10,382 nt of DNA from CAYMDD01 sp964409675 (GTDB lineage Bacteria; Pseudomonadota; Alphaproteobacteria; Rickettsiales; SXRF01): assembly GCA_964409675.1 (NCBI GenBank), contig CAYPEF010000085.1, forward strand, positions 1-10,382. Reading direction: 5' to 3'. The first letter of the stretch is position 1. Each line of letters begins with the position of its first letter. Of this stretch, positions 1-6,359 are shown one piece after another. A model generated the notes under the pieces. It saw only the letters and a list, made by a program, of their open reading frames with translations, made no database searches and had not been told where the DNA came from. Made by a program: the position numbers and the translations under genes.

Positions 1-68
1 TCGCATTGCAACAAACTGTAACAAAGCGTGATTTGCACGCAGGCGCCTGGCTGTCGTATGGTGAGGCC

Positions 69-986
69 ATGACACACCAGACCACAATCCGCCACAGCGT
101 CTCCTGTGAAGGCATCGGCCTCCATACCGGCAAGGCGGTCACGCTTACCCTGCATGCAGCACCTGCCGACCACGGCATCGTCTTCCGCCGCACCGACGTA
201 AAGGGCCGCGCTGCCTTCATCCTGGCGCAATATGATCTGGTGACGGATACGCGCCTGGGTACCAAGCTCACCAATAAGCATGGCATCGGCCTCTCCACCA
301 TCGAGCATTTGATGGCCGCGCTCTGGGGCGAGGGAGTCGATAACGCGCTGATCGAAGTGAGCGGCCCGGAAGTGCCGATCATGGACGGCAGCTCCGAGCC
401 GTTTCTGGAACTGATTGCAAAGGCCGGCATCGCCCGCCTGAATGCGCCGCGCAAGGTAATCCGCATCTTAAGCACCGTCTCGGTGGAGGAGGGGGAATCC
501 TTCGCCGCCATCGACCCGTTCGACGGCGAGGAATATGGCTGCTCGCTGGATGTCTCTATCGCCTATCCGCACAAGCTGATCCCGCATCAGCGCGCGGTGT
601 ATGATTTCACCTCGCTCACATTCCGCGAATCGCTCGCCCGCGCCCGCACCTTCGGCTTCGCGCATGAGGTGGAGTATTTGCGCTCGCAGGGCCTGGCGCT
701 CGGCGGTTCGCTGGAAAATGCTGTCGTTGTCGGGCAGGACGCCGTGCTGAACGAAGAAGGCCTGCGCTACCCGGACGAATTCATCCGCCATAAAACGCTT
801 GATTGCCTGGGCGACCTCTACCTCGCCGGCCACCGCATCGAAGGCCAGTTCACCTTCCAGCGCCCCGGCCACGGCATCAACAACAAGCTCCTGCGCGCCC
901 TGTTTACTGAGCGCAGTGCCTGGAAACTGGTGACGGAAGAAGAAAGCCGCACCGAACTGCCCGCCCGCGAATACGCGGTGCTGTAA
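69..986 (+). CDS. lpxC: UDP-3-O-acyl-N-acetylglucosamine deacetylase LpxC
   Basis: LpxC is the zinc-dependent cytoplasmic deacetylase that removes the acetyl group from UDP-3-O-acyl-GlcNAc, the first committed step of lipid A synthesis. The protein is 305 aa, the same length as the E. coli enzyme. The family residues are visible: zinc ligands H80 (in TIEHLMAAL), H241 and D245 (in HKTLDCLGD), catalytic D249, and the general acid-base H268 in GHGINNK. An in-frame ATG at position 6 would add 21 residues unlike the family N-terminus. The ATG at 69 gives the usual start (HQTTIRHSVSCEGIGLHTGK) and has a GGTGAGG stretch just before it, although the spacing is short. In Alphaproteobacteria lpxC usually follows ftsZ, which would lie left of this window. 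The gene is intact, with base composition like its neighbours. Identification is very secure. Confidence 0.98.
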   Translation: MTHQTTIRHSVSCEGIGLHTGKAVTLTLHAAPADHGIVFRRTDVKGRAAFILAQYDLVTDTRLGTKLTNKHGIGLSTIEHLMAALWGEGVDNALIEVSGPEVPIMDGSSEPFLELIAKAGIARLNAPRKVIRILSTVSVEEGESFAAIDPFDGEEYGCSLDVSIAYPHKLIPHQRAVYDFTSLTFRESLARARTFGFAHEVEYLRSQGLALGGSLENAVVVGQDAVLNEEGLRYPDEFIRHKTLDCLGDLYLAGHRIEGQFTFQRPGHGINNKLLRALFTERSAWKLVTEEESRTELPAREYAVL

Positions 987-1013
987 ATTTCCAGAATATT
1001 TCTCTCATTTGCT

Positions 1014-1092
1014 GTCATTGCGAGCGCCAGCGAAGCAATCCATGCCTCAGCATGGGGATGGTTGGATTGCTTCGCCTCCGGCTCGTAATGAC
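1014..1092. repeat. Twin-hairpin inverted repeat, family A copy 1
   Basis: The left arm (1014-1040) is 27 bases identical to the left arm of the second copy at 3971-4050. The right arm (1065-1092) is an imperfect reverse complement of it. Each arm folds on itself. In the left arm ATTGC (1017-1021) pairs with GCAAT (1035-1039), and an inner CGC-CA-GCG hairpin lies at 1025-1032. In the right arm the inner hairpin is GCC-TCC-GGC (1074-1082) within a GATTGC/GTAAT stem. Between the arms is a small hairpin, CCATGC-CTCA-GCATGG (1040-1055). The element takes up much of the 199-bp lpxC-bamD spacer. No T-run follows it, so it is not an obvious terminator. Confidence 0.88.
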
Positions 1093-1150
1093 GGGATTTC
1101 CATCGCTTCCGCCCAGCAATAGGATTATTTCCCTTTTGCATACGAAATAC

Positions 1151-1178
1151 TTGTATCGGCCATAGCGCCTGATATAAC
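1151..1178 (+). promoter_or_regulatory. Possible bamD promoter
   Basis: A TATAAC box (1173-1178, five of six to the sigma70 -10 consensus) lies 16 nt after TTGTAT (1151-1156, a weak -35 with three of six). It is the best promoter-like pair I could find between the family A repeat and bamD. Transcription would then begin at about 1185-1186, at or next to the bamD start codon, implying a leaderless or nearly leaderless message. This is inferred from consensus matching alone and is weak evidence. Confidence 0.22.
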
Positions 1179-1185
1179 CGAAGGC

Positions 1186-1992
1186 ATGCATACACGCCCT
1201 TTCCCCCGCTTCCTCCTCATCGCCGCCTGCCTCGCCGCACTCACCGCCTGCGGCAGCAAGGATGACGACCTCGCCAAGCAAAACGCCGCGCCCGCCGACA
1301 CGCTGTATAACGAAGCGCGCGACAAGCTGAACAACAAGGAATACAAAGACGCCGTCAAGGCCTTCGACGAGGTGGCGCGCCAGCACCCCTATTCCGACTG
1401 GGCGACGCGTGCGCAGATCATGTCCGCCTATTCCGCCTACCGCGGCGGCGATTACGACCAGGCCAACGCTATCCTGGAGCGCTTCGTGCGCATGCATCCC
1501 GGCGACGATCAGGCACCCTACGCCTATTACCTGAACGCGCTCTGCTATTACGAACAGATTTCGGATGTTGGCCGCGACCAGAAAATGACCGAAAAATCCC
1601 TGCAGGCATTAACCGAAGTCATCAAGCGCTTCCCCGACAGCGAATACGCCCGCGACGCCAAGCTGAAGCTGGACCTCGCCTATGACCATTTAGCCGGCAA
1701 GGAAATGGAAGTAGGCCGCTATTACCTGCGGCGCGACGAATACCTCGCCGCCATCAACCGCTTCCGCAACGTGGTGGAAAACTACCAGACCACCACCCAC
1801 GTGCCCGAAGCCCTGCACCGGCTGGTGGAAGCTTATCTCAGGATGGGCGTGGAGCCGGAAGCCCAGCGCTACGCCGCCGTCCTCGGCTACAACTACCCCG
1901 CCAGCCCGTGGTACAAGGATTCCTACGCCCTGTTGAACAAGGGCAAGGAACCCGCCAGCGCTACCGGATTCTGGGGCAGGCTGCTTCCTTAA
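1186..1992 (+). CDS. bamD: Outer-membrane assembly lipoprotein BamD (ComL/YfiO)
   Basis: BamD is an essential lipoprotein of the BAM complex, which inserts beta-barrel proteins into the outer membrane. It sits on the periplasmic face and contacts BamA. The 268-aa product begins with a type II signal peptide: a basic start, the hydrophobic stretch LLIAACLAAL, and lipobox LTAC with the lipidated cysteine at C22. A helical tetratricopeptide solenoid follows from about residue 37, with TPR-like units such as LYNEARDKLNNKEYKDAVKA and the family hallmarks AYSAYRGGDYDQA, PYAYYLNALCYYEQI and GNY/YNYPASPWYKDSYALL near the C-terminus. The chosen start gives a complete signal peptide. There is no good Shine-Dalgarno; GAAGG lies only one base from the ATG. 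Its position between lpxC and recN is the usual alphaproteobacterial arrangement. Confidence 0.96.
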   Translation: MHTRPFPRFLLIAACLAALTACGSKDDDLAKQNAAPADTLYNEARDKLNNKEYKDAVKAFDEVARQHPYSDWATRAQIMSAYSAYRGGDYDQANAILERFVRMHPGDDQAPYAYYLNALCYYEQISDVGRDQKMTEKSLQALTEVIKRFPDSEYARDAKLKLDLAYDHLAGKEMEVGRYYLRRDEYLAAINRFRNVVENYQTTTHVPEALHRLVEAYLRMGVEPEAQRYAAVLGYNYPASPWYKDSYALLNKGKEPASATGFWGRLLP

Positions 1993-2008
1993 TAGGCTGC
2001 AAGCCTAT
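1992..2008. repeat. Small hairpin at the end of bamD
   Basis: A perfect 7-bp inverted repeat, ATAGGCT-GCA-AGCCTAT, begins at the last base of the bamD stop codon. No T-tract follows (the next bases are AACGAATCC), so it is not a textbook intrinsic terminator. It could stabilise the 3' end of the message. Confidence 0.5.
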
Positions 2009-2032
2009 AACGAATCCAAACACACAATCGTC

Positions 2033-2124
2033 ATCGCCCGAATGTTGCACTGGCAACATTATAGGGCGATCCATCCTGCATCCTCCGCTGGATTCCCCTA
2101 TAATCGCTACGCGATTCGGGGAAT
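2033..2124. repeat. Twin-hairpin inverted repeat, family B (bamD-recN spacer)
   Basis: There are two related hairpins in opposite orientation. Unit 1 (+ strand, 2033-2072) has outer stem ATCGCCC/GGGCGAT, an asymmetric internal loop of G against ATA, inner stem AATGTTGC/GCAACATT and loop ACTG. Unit 2 (- strand, 2124 down to 2090) has outer stem ATTCCCC/GGGGAAT, the same G-against-ATA internal loop, inner stem AATCGC/GCGATT and loop GTA. Both end in CC, and 17 bases separate them. The stems differ by compensatory changes, so the structure is conserved more than the sequence. The element fills the middle of the 212-bp bamD-recN spacer, and no T-run suggests a terminator. Confidence 0.85.
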
Positions 2125-2144
2125 GGTAAATCGGATGATTCTTA

Positions 2145-2171
2145 TTGAGAGTGAAGATAGCAAGCCATATT
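2145..2171 (+). promoter_or_regulatory. Possible recN promoter
   Basis: TTGAGA (2145-2150, five of six to the -35 consensus) is followed 15 nt later by CATATT (2166-2171, four of six to the -10). The spacing is short and the match modest. It lies between the family B repeat and recN, where a promoter would be expected. No alphaproteobacterial LexA box (GTTC-N7-GTTC) is present in 1993-2204; neither GTTC nor GAAC occurs there. Confidence 0.22.
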
Positions 2172-2204
2172 GACGCCCTCCGGCGGGTATGACATCTTAA
2201 CGCC

Positions 2205-3884
2205 ATGCTAACCCATTTGGCCATTCGCAATATTGTCCTGATCGACGTCGGCGAGCTTGCCTTCGACAGTGGCTTGTGCGTGCTCACCGGCGAAACCGGC
2301 GCGGGCAAATCCATCCTGCTGGATTCGCTCGGCCTCGCGCTCGGCGCGCGCAGCGACGCCGGGCTGGTGCGCCACGGCGAAATGCAGGCGAGCGTAATGG
2401 CGGAATTCGATATCTCAAACAACGTCGCCGCGCAAGCCGCGCTGGCCGAACTCGGGCTTGACCCGTCCGATACCCTCATCATCCGCCGCACCCTTGGCGT
2501 GGACGGCAAGACCCGCTGTTTCGTCAACGACGAATCGGTCAGCGTCTCGGCGCTCAAGAAACTTGGCGAGACGCTGGTGGAAATCCACGGCCAGCACGAT
2601 CAGCGCGGCTTACTCGACCCCTCCACCCACCGTGCCCTGCTCGACGAATACGGTCGGCTGGATGCGCATGTTGGCAAAGTCGCAAGCGCCTTCCGTGCCT
2701 GGCGCGAAGTGCAGGCGAAATTGCGCGAGTTGGAAGAGACGCTGGCGCAGGCCCGCCGCGAGGAGGAATATCTGCGCCACATGGCCGCCGAGCTGGCCAC
2801 GCTCGATCCCCAAGCCGGCGAAGAAGAATCGCTCGCCCATGCCCGCGCCGAGATGATGCAGGCGGAAAAACTATTCGCCACCATTGATGATGCGCTTTCC
2901 GAACTCAGCAAAGACAAGGGCGTGGCCTCCGCCTTGCGCTCTGCACAGCGCGTGCTGCTGCGCTCCAGCCTGCACGCCACCGGTAAATTTACTTCCGCCA
3001 TCGACACGCTGGAGCGCGCCGCCACTGAGGCGGATGAAGCGCAGATCGAGCTGGAGCAGCTGGCGCGCAACGCCGTGTATGACCCCAAGAAACTGGAAAT
3101 TTTAGAGGAGCGCCTGTTTGCCCTCAAGGCCGCCGCCCGCAAATACGGCATCAGCACCGATGAATTGCCTGCACTCCGCGAAGACGCCGAATCCCGCCTG
3201 AAATCCCTCGATACGTCGGAAAAGCACCTGCTGCAATTGCGCAAGGACCAGGCCGACGCCAAGCAGCGCTACGAAGCAAACGCCGTGCTGCTCTCGCAAG
3301 CCCGCGCCAAGGCGGCGATCAAGCTGGAAAAAGCTATCCTGCAGGAGCTGGAGCCCTTGAAAATGAGCGGCACCAAGGTACAGGTGCGGCAGGAGAAGTT
3401 GCCGGAGGGCAACTGGTCGGCGTTCGGCATGGAAAGCATTTCCTTCGAAGTGGCCACCAACGCGGGCCGCAAATCCGACGTGCCGTTCAGCCCGCTGCAC
3501 AAAATCGCCTCCGGCGGCGAACTGTCGCGCTTTATGCTGGCGCTCAAAGTGGCGCTCTCCGAAGTGCGCTCGACGCCCACGCTGATTTTCGATGAAATCG
3601 ACACCGGAACCGGCGGCGCGGTGGCCGACGCCATCGGCGCGCGTCTGGCCGAACTCGGCAAGCGCGCGCAGGTGATGGTGGTTACCCACATGCCGCAGGT
3701 GGCCGCGCGCGGACGCCAGCATTTGCGCGTCGCCAAGCGTGAGAAAAACGGGGCGGTTGCCACTAAAATCGAAGTGCTCTCCACCCATGAGCGCAAGGAA
3801 GAAGTCGCCCGCATGCTCGCCGGCGCCAGCGTCACCCAAGAAGCCCGCCGCGCGGCGGAGAAGCTGCTTGAAGATGCGGTATAA
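2205..3884 (+). CDS. recN: DNA repair protein RecN
   Basis: RecN is an SMC-like ATPase that acts early in recombinational repair of double-strand breaks, tethering DNA and working with RecA. The 559-aa product (E. coli 553) shows the split ABC ATPase: Walker A GETGAGKS (29-36), a Q-loop-like EIHGQHDQ (126-133), a long charged coiled coil over roughly 150-390 broken by a central region, the ABC signature ASGGELSRFMLALK (about 435-448), Walker B TLIFDEID (459-466) and the switch segment VTHMPQVA (493-500). Most homologues read THLPQVA here. The start is fixed by family fit (MLTHLAIRNIVLID) and by an in-frame TGA at 2190-2192. No clear Shine-Dalgarno is visible. The TAA stop is followed at once by a repeat-filled spacer. 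Confidence 0.98.
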   Translation: MLTHLAIRNIVLIDVGELAFDSGLCVLTGETGAGKSILLDSLGLALGARSDAGLVRHGEMQASVMAEFDISNNVAAQAALAELGLDPSDTLIIRRTLGVDGKTRCFVNDESVSVSALKKLGETLVEIHGQHDQRGLLDPSTHRALLDEYGRLDAHVGKVASAFRAWREVQAKLRELEETLAQARREEEYLRHMAAELATLDPQAGEEESLAHARAEMMQAEKLFATIDDALSELSKDKGVASALRSAQRVLLRSSLHATGKFTSAIDTLERAATEADEAQIELEQLARNAVYDPKKLEILEERLFALKAAARKYGISTDELPALREDAESRLKSLDTSEKHLLQLRKDQADAKQRYEANAVLLSQARAKAAIKLEKAILQELEPLKMSGTKVQVRQEKLPEGNWSAFGMESISFEVATNAGRKSDVPFSPLHKIASGGELSRFMLALKVALSEVRSTPTLIFDEIDTGTGGAVADAIGARLAELGKRAQVMVVTHMPQVAARGRQHLRVAKREKNGAVATKIEVLSTHERKEEVARMLAGASVTQEARRAAEKLLEDAV

Positions 3885-3890
3885 TATATC

Positions 3891-4157
3891 GTCGTCCCGG
3901 CGCAGGCCGGGACCCATGCTGCGTATCCGCAACCAGAAAAATATGGAGGATGCATCTTGCCTCTATCCATCGTCATTGCGAGCGCCAGCGAAGCAATCTA
4001 ACTCTCCATGCGTTGATGCATGGATTGCTTCGCTGGCGCTCGCAATGACGAAAGGAAAGGGGGATACCTGTCATCCAAAAATCAGCAGGCGCTGGCGGTG
4101 TAAGTCATTTCCTTTATCCGGATGCACGGCATGGGTCCCGGCCTGCGCCGGGACGGC
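3891..4157. repeat. Outer inverted repeat, family C, enclosing a family A copy
   Basis: Positions 3894-3919 and 4129-4154 are perfect 26-base reverse complements. Allowing one mismatch, the match extends to 3891-3919 and 4129-4157. A further stretch of about 15 bases on the inner side (to about 3934 and from about 4115) is still partly complementary. Each arm is itself a perfect 8-bp hairpin: GTCCCGGC-GCAG-GCCGGGAC at 3894-3913 and GTCCCGGC-CTGC-GCCGGGAC at 4135-4154, followed or preceded by CCATGC/GCATGG. The element fills almost all of the 282-bp recN-ligA spacer and ends 9 bp before the ligA start codon. Confidence 0.9.
3971..4050. repeat. Twin-hairpin inverted repeat, family A copy 2
   Basis: Positions 3971-3998 and 4023-4050 are perfect 28-base reverse complements with a 24-base centre. 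The left arm matches copy 1 (1014-1040) at all 27 shared positions. The centre again holds a CCATGC/GCATGG stem (4006-4011 with 4018-4023), as in copy 1, but with a different loop. The copy sits between the arms of family C, so it looks like a nested insertion. I see no clear target duplication at its edges. Confidence 0.92.
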
Positions 4158-4166
4158 GGGTAATGC

Positions 4167-6359
4167 ATGACCGCGCTTTCTCCCGAAGCCTCCATTCCCA
4201 CCCTCGAAGACGCCGCCGCCGAGATCGAAAAACTTACCGCCGACATTCGCCGCCATGACGCGCTCTATTACCAGCACAGCGCTCCTGAAATTTCCGATGC
4301 GGAATATGACAAGCTCCGCCAGCGTTTGGAAATACTGGAAGCCGCTTACCCCGAACTAAAACGCGCCGATTCGCCGAGCGAAACCGTCGGCGCGGCCCCC
4401 TCGGAGGCGTTTGCGAAGGTGAAGCATAGCGTGCCAATGCTCTCGCTCAATAATGCGTTTAGCGAGGAAGATGTTATTGAATGGGATAAGCGAAATAAAC
4501 GTTTTTTGAATCTTAGTGAAGATACGGAAATTCACTATGCTTGTGAGCAGAAGATAGATGGCCTCTCATTCACAGCGCGTTATTTAAAGGGGAAGTTAGT
4601 ACAGGCAGCCACCCGTGGAGATGGAAGCGTAGGTGAAGATATCACGCAAAACATCAAAATGGTGGAAGGGTTTCCTTTGCAATTTGAAAGGCAGCCTATT
4701 CCAGAGATTTTTGAGGTGCGCGGCGAAGTATACATGTCGCACAAGCATTTTGAGGAATTAAATAAAAAACAAGCTGAAACGGGCCAGCCGCAATTTGCCA
4801 ATCCCCGCAATGCCGCTTCGGGGGCGCTCAGGCAGTTGGACGCCCAGATTACAAGGCAAAGAAAATTATCGTATTTTGTATATGCTTGGGGAGAAGTAAG
4901 CTCTGATTTCCCTATGCCGGAAAGGCGATTTGAGATTTCTGGCCAGTTGATGCGCTGGGGGTTTAATGTGGCACCGCATTATCCGCAGCATCAGTTAGCA
5001 GGCGCTACTCTTAAAAATTTGCTGGAATATTATAAACAAGCTGAATCAGAAAGAAGCACCTATCCTCACGATATTGATGGCTTGGTGTATAAAGTCGATA
5101 ACCTTGAATACTGCCGCCGCTTAGGCGAAATTTCCCGCTCCCCCCGCTGGGCAATCGCGCATAAATTCCCCGCTGAGCAGGCAAAAACCCTGCTGGAGCG
5201 CATTTCTATCCAGGTAGGCCGCACCGGGGTGCTGACGCCGGTGGCGGAGCTGACGCCGATCAACGTGGGCGGCGTCATGGTTTCGCGCGCCACGCTGCAC
5301 AACGAAGATGAAATACAGCGCAAGGACATACGCGAGGGCGACACCGTCACCGTTCAGCGCGCGGGCGACGTGATTCCGCAAATCACCGCTATTGACCCCG
5401 CACTCCGCCCGGAGCATAGCAACCCCTACCATTTCCCCAACCACTGCCCCGTCTGCGGCAGTCTTGCCGTGCGCGAGGAAGGTGAGGCAGCCAAGCGCTG
5501 CACTGGCGGGCTAATCTGCGAAGCGCAAGCGCTGGAGCGCCTGCGCCATTTCGTCAGCCGTAACGCCATGGATATTGAAGGGCTGGGCGAGAAGCAGATC
5601 CAATCCTTCTGGCAGGACGGGCTGATTCACGGTCCCGCCGATATTTTCACCCTGCCCGAAAAAGCCGACGCCATCCGCGAGCGCGAAGGCTGGGGCGAAA
5701 AGTCAGTGGAAAATCTGCTGAACGCCATTGAAAATTCCCGGTATGTGCCGCTGTCGCGCTTCATCTTTGCCCTCGGCATCCGCCATATCGGCGAAGTAAC
5801 GGCGAAGCTGTTAGCGCGCACCTACCACACCCCCGCCGAATGGATCGCCGCCATGCGCGCCCTATCCTCCATAACCCCCCCGCCTACAGGGGGGCTGGGG
5901 GGGAATCTTCCCGCTCATGAGCAAGCAGAACTGCCGCTTTCCCCCCTGCGTCCCCCCGCAAGCGGGGGGAATATGTATTATGATGCGCTGATGGACATTG
6001 ACGGCATCGGCCCCAAGGTCGCCGACACGCTGGCCGATTTCTTCCGCGAGCCGCATAACGTGGAAGTAGTGGAAAAGCTGGTGGCGCTGCTGGATATTCA
6101 GGAAGAAGCCGCGCCCGCCGCCTCCGCTTCGCCTCTCAGCGGTAAAACCCTCGTCTTCACTGGCACGCTCTCGCGCATGAGCCGCGCCGAGGCCAAGGCG
6201 CGTGCGGAAAGCCTGGGCGCGAAAGTCGCCAGCAGCGTCTCTGCTAAAACCGATTATCTCGTGGCGGGCGAGGATGCCGGCAGCAAAGCCAAAAAAGCCG
6301 CCGAACTCGGCGTAAAGGTGCTGAGCGAAGAAGAATGGCTGGAGATGGCAAAACTATGA
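4167..6359 (+). CDS. ligA: NAD-dependent DNA ligase LigA, with in-frame repeat insert
   Basis: LigA seals nicks in duplex DNA during replication and repair, using NAD+ to adenylate an active-site lysine. The 730-aa product is longer than the usual 670-700. Domain Ia (about 15-75) contains the YYQHSAPEISDAEYDKL motif. The adenylation domain has K129 in CEQKIDG, then TRGDGSVGEDIT, EVRGEVYM, FANPRNAASGALRQLD, DIDGLVYKV and AIAHKFPAE. An OB fold follows (GRTGVLTPVAELTP, SRATLHNEDEI), then a zinc finger (C427, C430, C445, C451), helix-hairpin-helix repeats (about 460-630, IDGIGPKVAD at 611-620) and a BRCT domain (about 656-730). The start is fixed because TAA (4161-4163) stands in frame two codons upstream. 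There are two oddities. Residues 569-603 are a Pro/Gly-rich insert encoded by a palindromic repeat, and about 4441-5100 is unusually AT-rich. All catalytic motifs are intact, so the gene is probably functional. Confidence 0.98.
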   Translation: MTALSPEASIPTLEDAAAEIEKLTADIRRHDALYYQHSAPEISDAEYDKLRQRLEILEAAYPELKRADSPSETVGAAPSEAFAKVKHSVPMLSLNNAFSEEDVIEWDKRNKRFLNLSEDTEIHYACEQKIDGLSFTARYLKGKLVQAATRGDGSVGEDITQNIKMVEGFPLQFERQPIPEIFEVRGEVYMSHKHFEELNKKQAETGQPQFANPRNAASGALRQLDAQITRQRKLSYFVYAWGEVSSDFPMPERRFEISGQLMRWGFNVAPHYPQHQLAGATLKNLLEYYKQAESERSTYPHDIDGLVYKVDNLEYCRRLGEISRSPRWAIAHKFPAEQAKTLLERISIQVGRTGVLTPVAELTPINVGGVMVSRATLHNEDEIQRKDIREGDTVTVQRAGDVIPQITAIDPALRPEHSNPYHFPNHCPVCGSLAVREEGEAAKRCTGGLICEAQALERLRHFVSRNAMDIEGLGEKQIQSFWQDGLIHGPADIFTLPEKADAIREREGWGEKSVENLLNAIENSRYVPLSRFIFALGIRHIGEVTAKLLARTYHTPAEWIAAMRALSSITPPPTGGLGGNLPAHEQAELPLSPLRPPASGGNMYYDALMDIDGIGPKVADTLADFFREPHNVEVVEKLVALLDIQEEAAPAASASPLSGKTLVFTGTLSRMSRAEAKARAESLGAKVASSVSAKTDYLVAGEDAGSKAKKAAELGVKVLSEEEWLEMAKL
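4441..5100 (+). other. Low-GC segment inside ligA
   Basis: A hand count gives 292 G or C in 660 bases (44%), against 39 of 60 in the row before (4381-4440) and 38 of 60 in the row after (5101-5160). Codons rare elsewhere in the window cluster here: AGA, AGG, TTA and ATA, including ATA for the isoleucine of the active-site KIDG motif. The segment encodes about residues 92-311, most of the adenylation domain, and the reading frame is uninterrupted with all motifs present. It is compatible with homologous replacement from a lower-GC relative, which is inference. Confidence 0.8.
5871..5974. repeat. GC-rich palindromic element inserted in the ligA coding region
   Basis: The left arm (about 5871-5905) and right arm (about 5938-5974) are imperfect reverse complements. 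Both begin with AT-containing ends (ATAA against ATAT on the other strand) and alternate runs of six or seven C and G. Each arm can fold alone. The left has CCCCCC (5875-5880) against GGGGGG (5889-5894). The right has a perfect TCCCCCCGC-AA-GCGGGGGGA (5951-5970). The centre holds the palindrome GCTCATGAGC (5913-5922). In the ligA frame it reads as a Pro/Gly-rich stretch of about 35 residues containing TPPPTGGLGGN and RPPASGGN, with no stop codon. Confidence 0.85.

Noticed and set aside
6..68. N-terminal extension of LpxC from the ATG at position 6
   Set aside because: The added 21 residues do not resemble LpxC, and the ATG at 69 gives the standard 305-aa protein.
2033..2070. tRNA or small structured ncRNA gene
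   Set aside because: The 38-nt hairpin has no tRNA features, and an inverted related copy lies next to it, so a repeat element explains it better.
3102..3932. Antisense open frame of 276 codons opposite the end of recN
   Set aside because: It is a shadow of recN running into the repeat. It has low-complexity composition and no known motif.
3891..4157. CRISPR array
   Set aside because: The repeats are inverted and nested, not direct repeats with regular unique spacers. No cas gene is present.
3885..4166. Small coding gene in the recN-ligA spacer
   Set aside because: An open frame exists across it, but it consists largely of the family A and C repeats and the tail of recN in another frame. 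No start with a ribosome binding site or family resemblance is visible.
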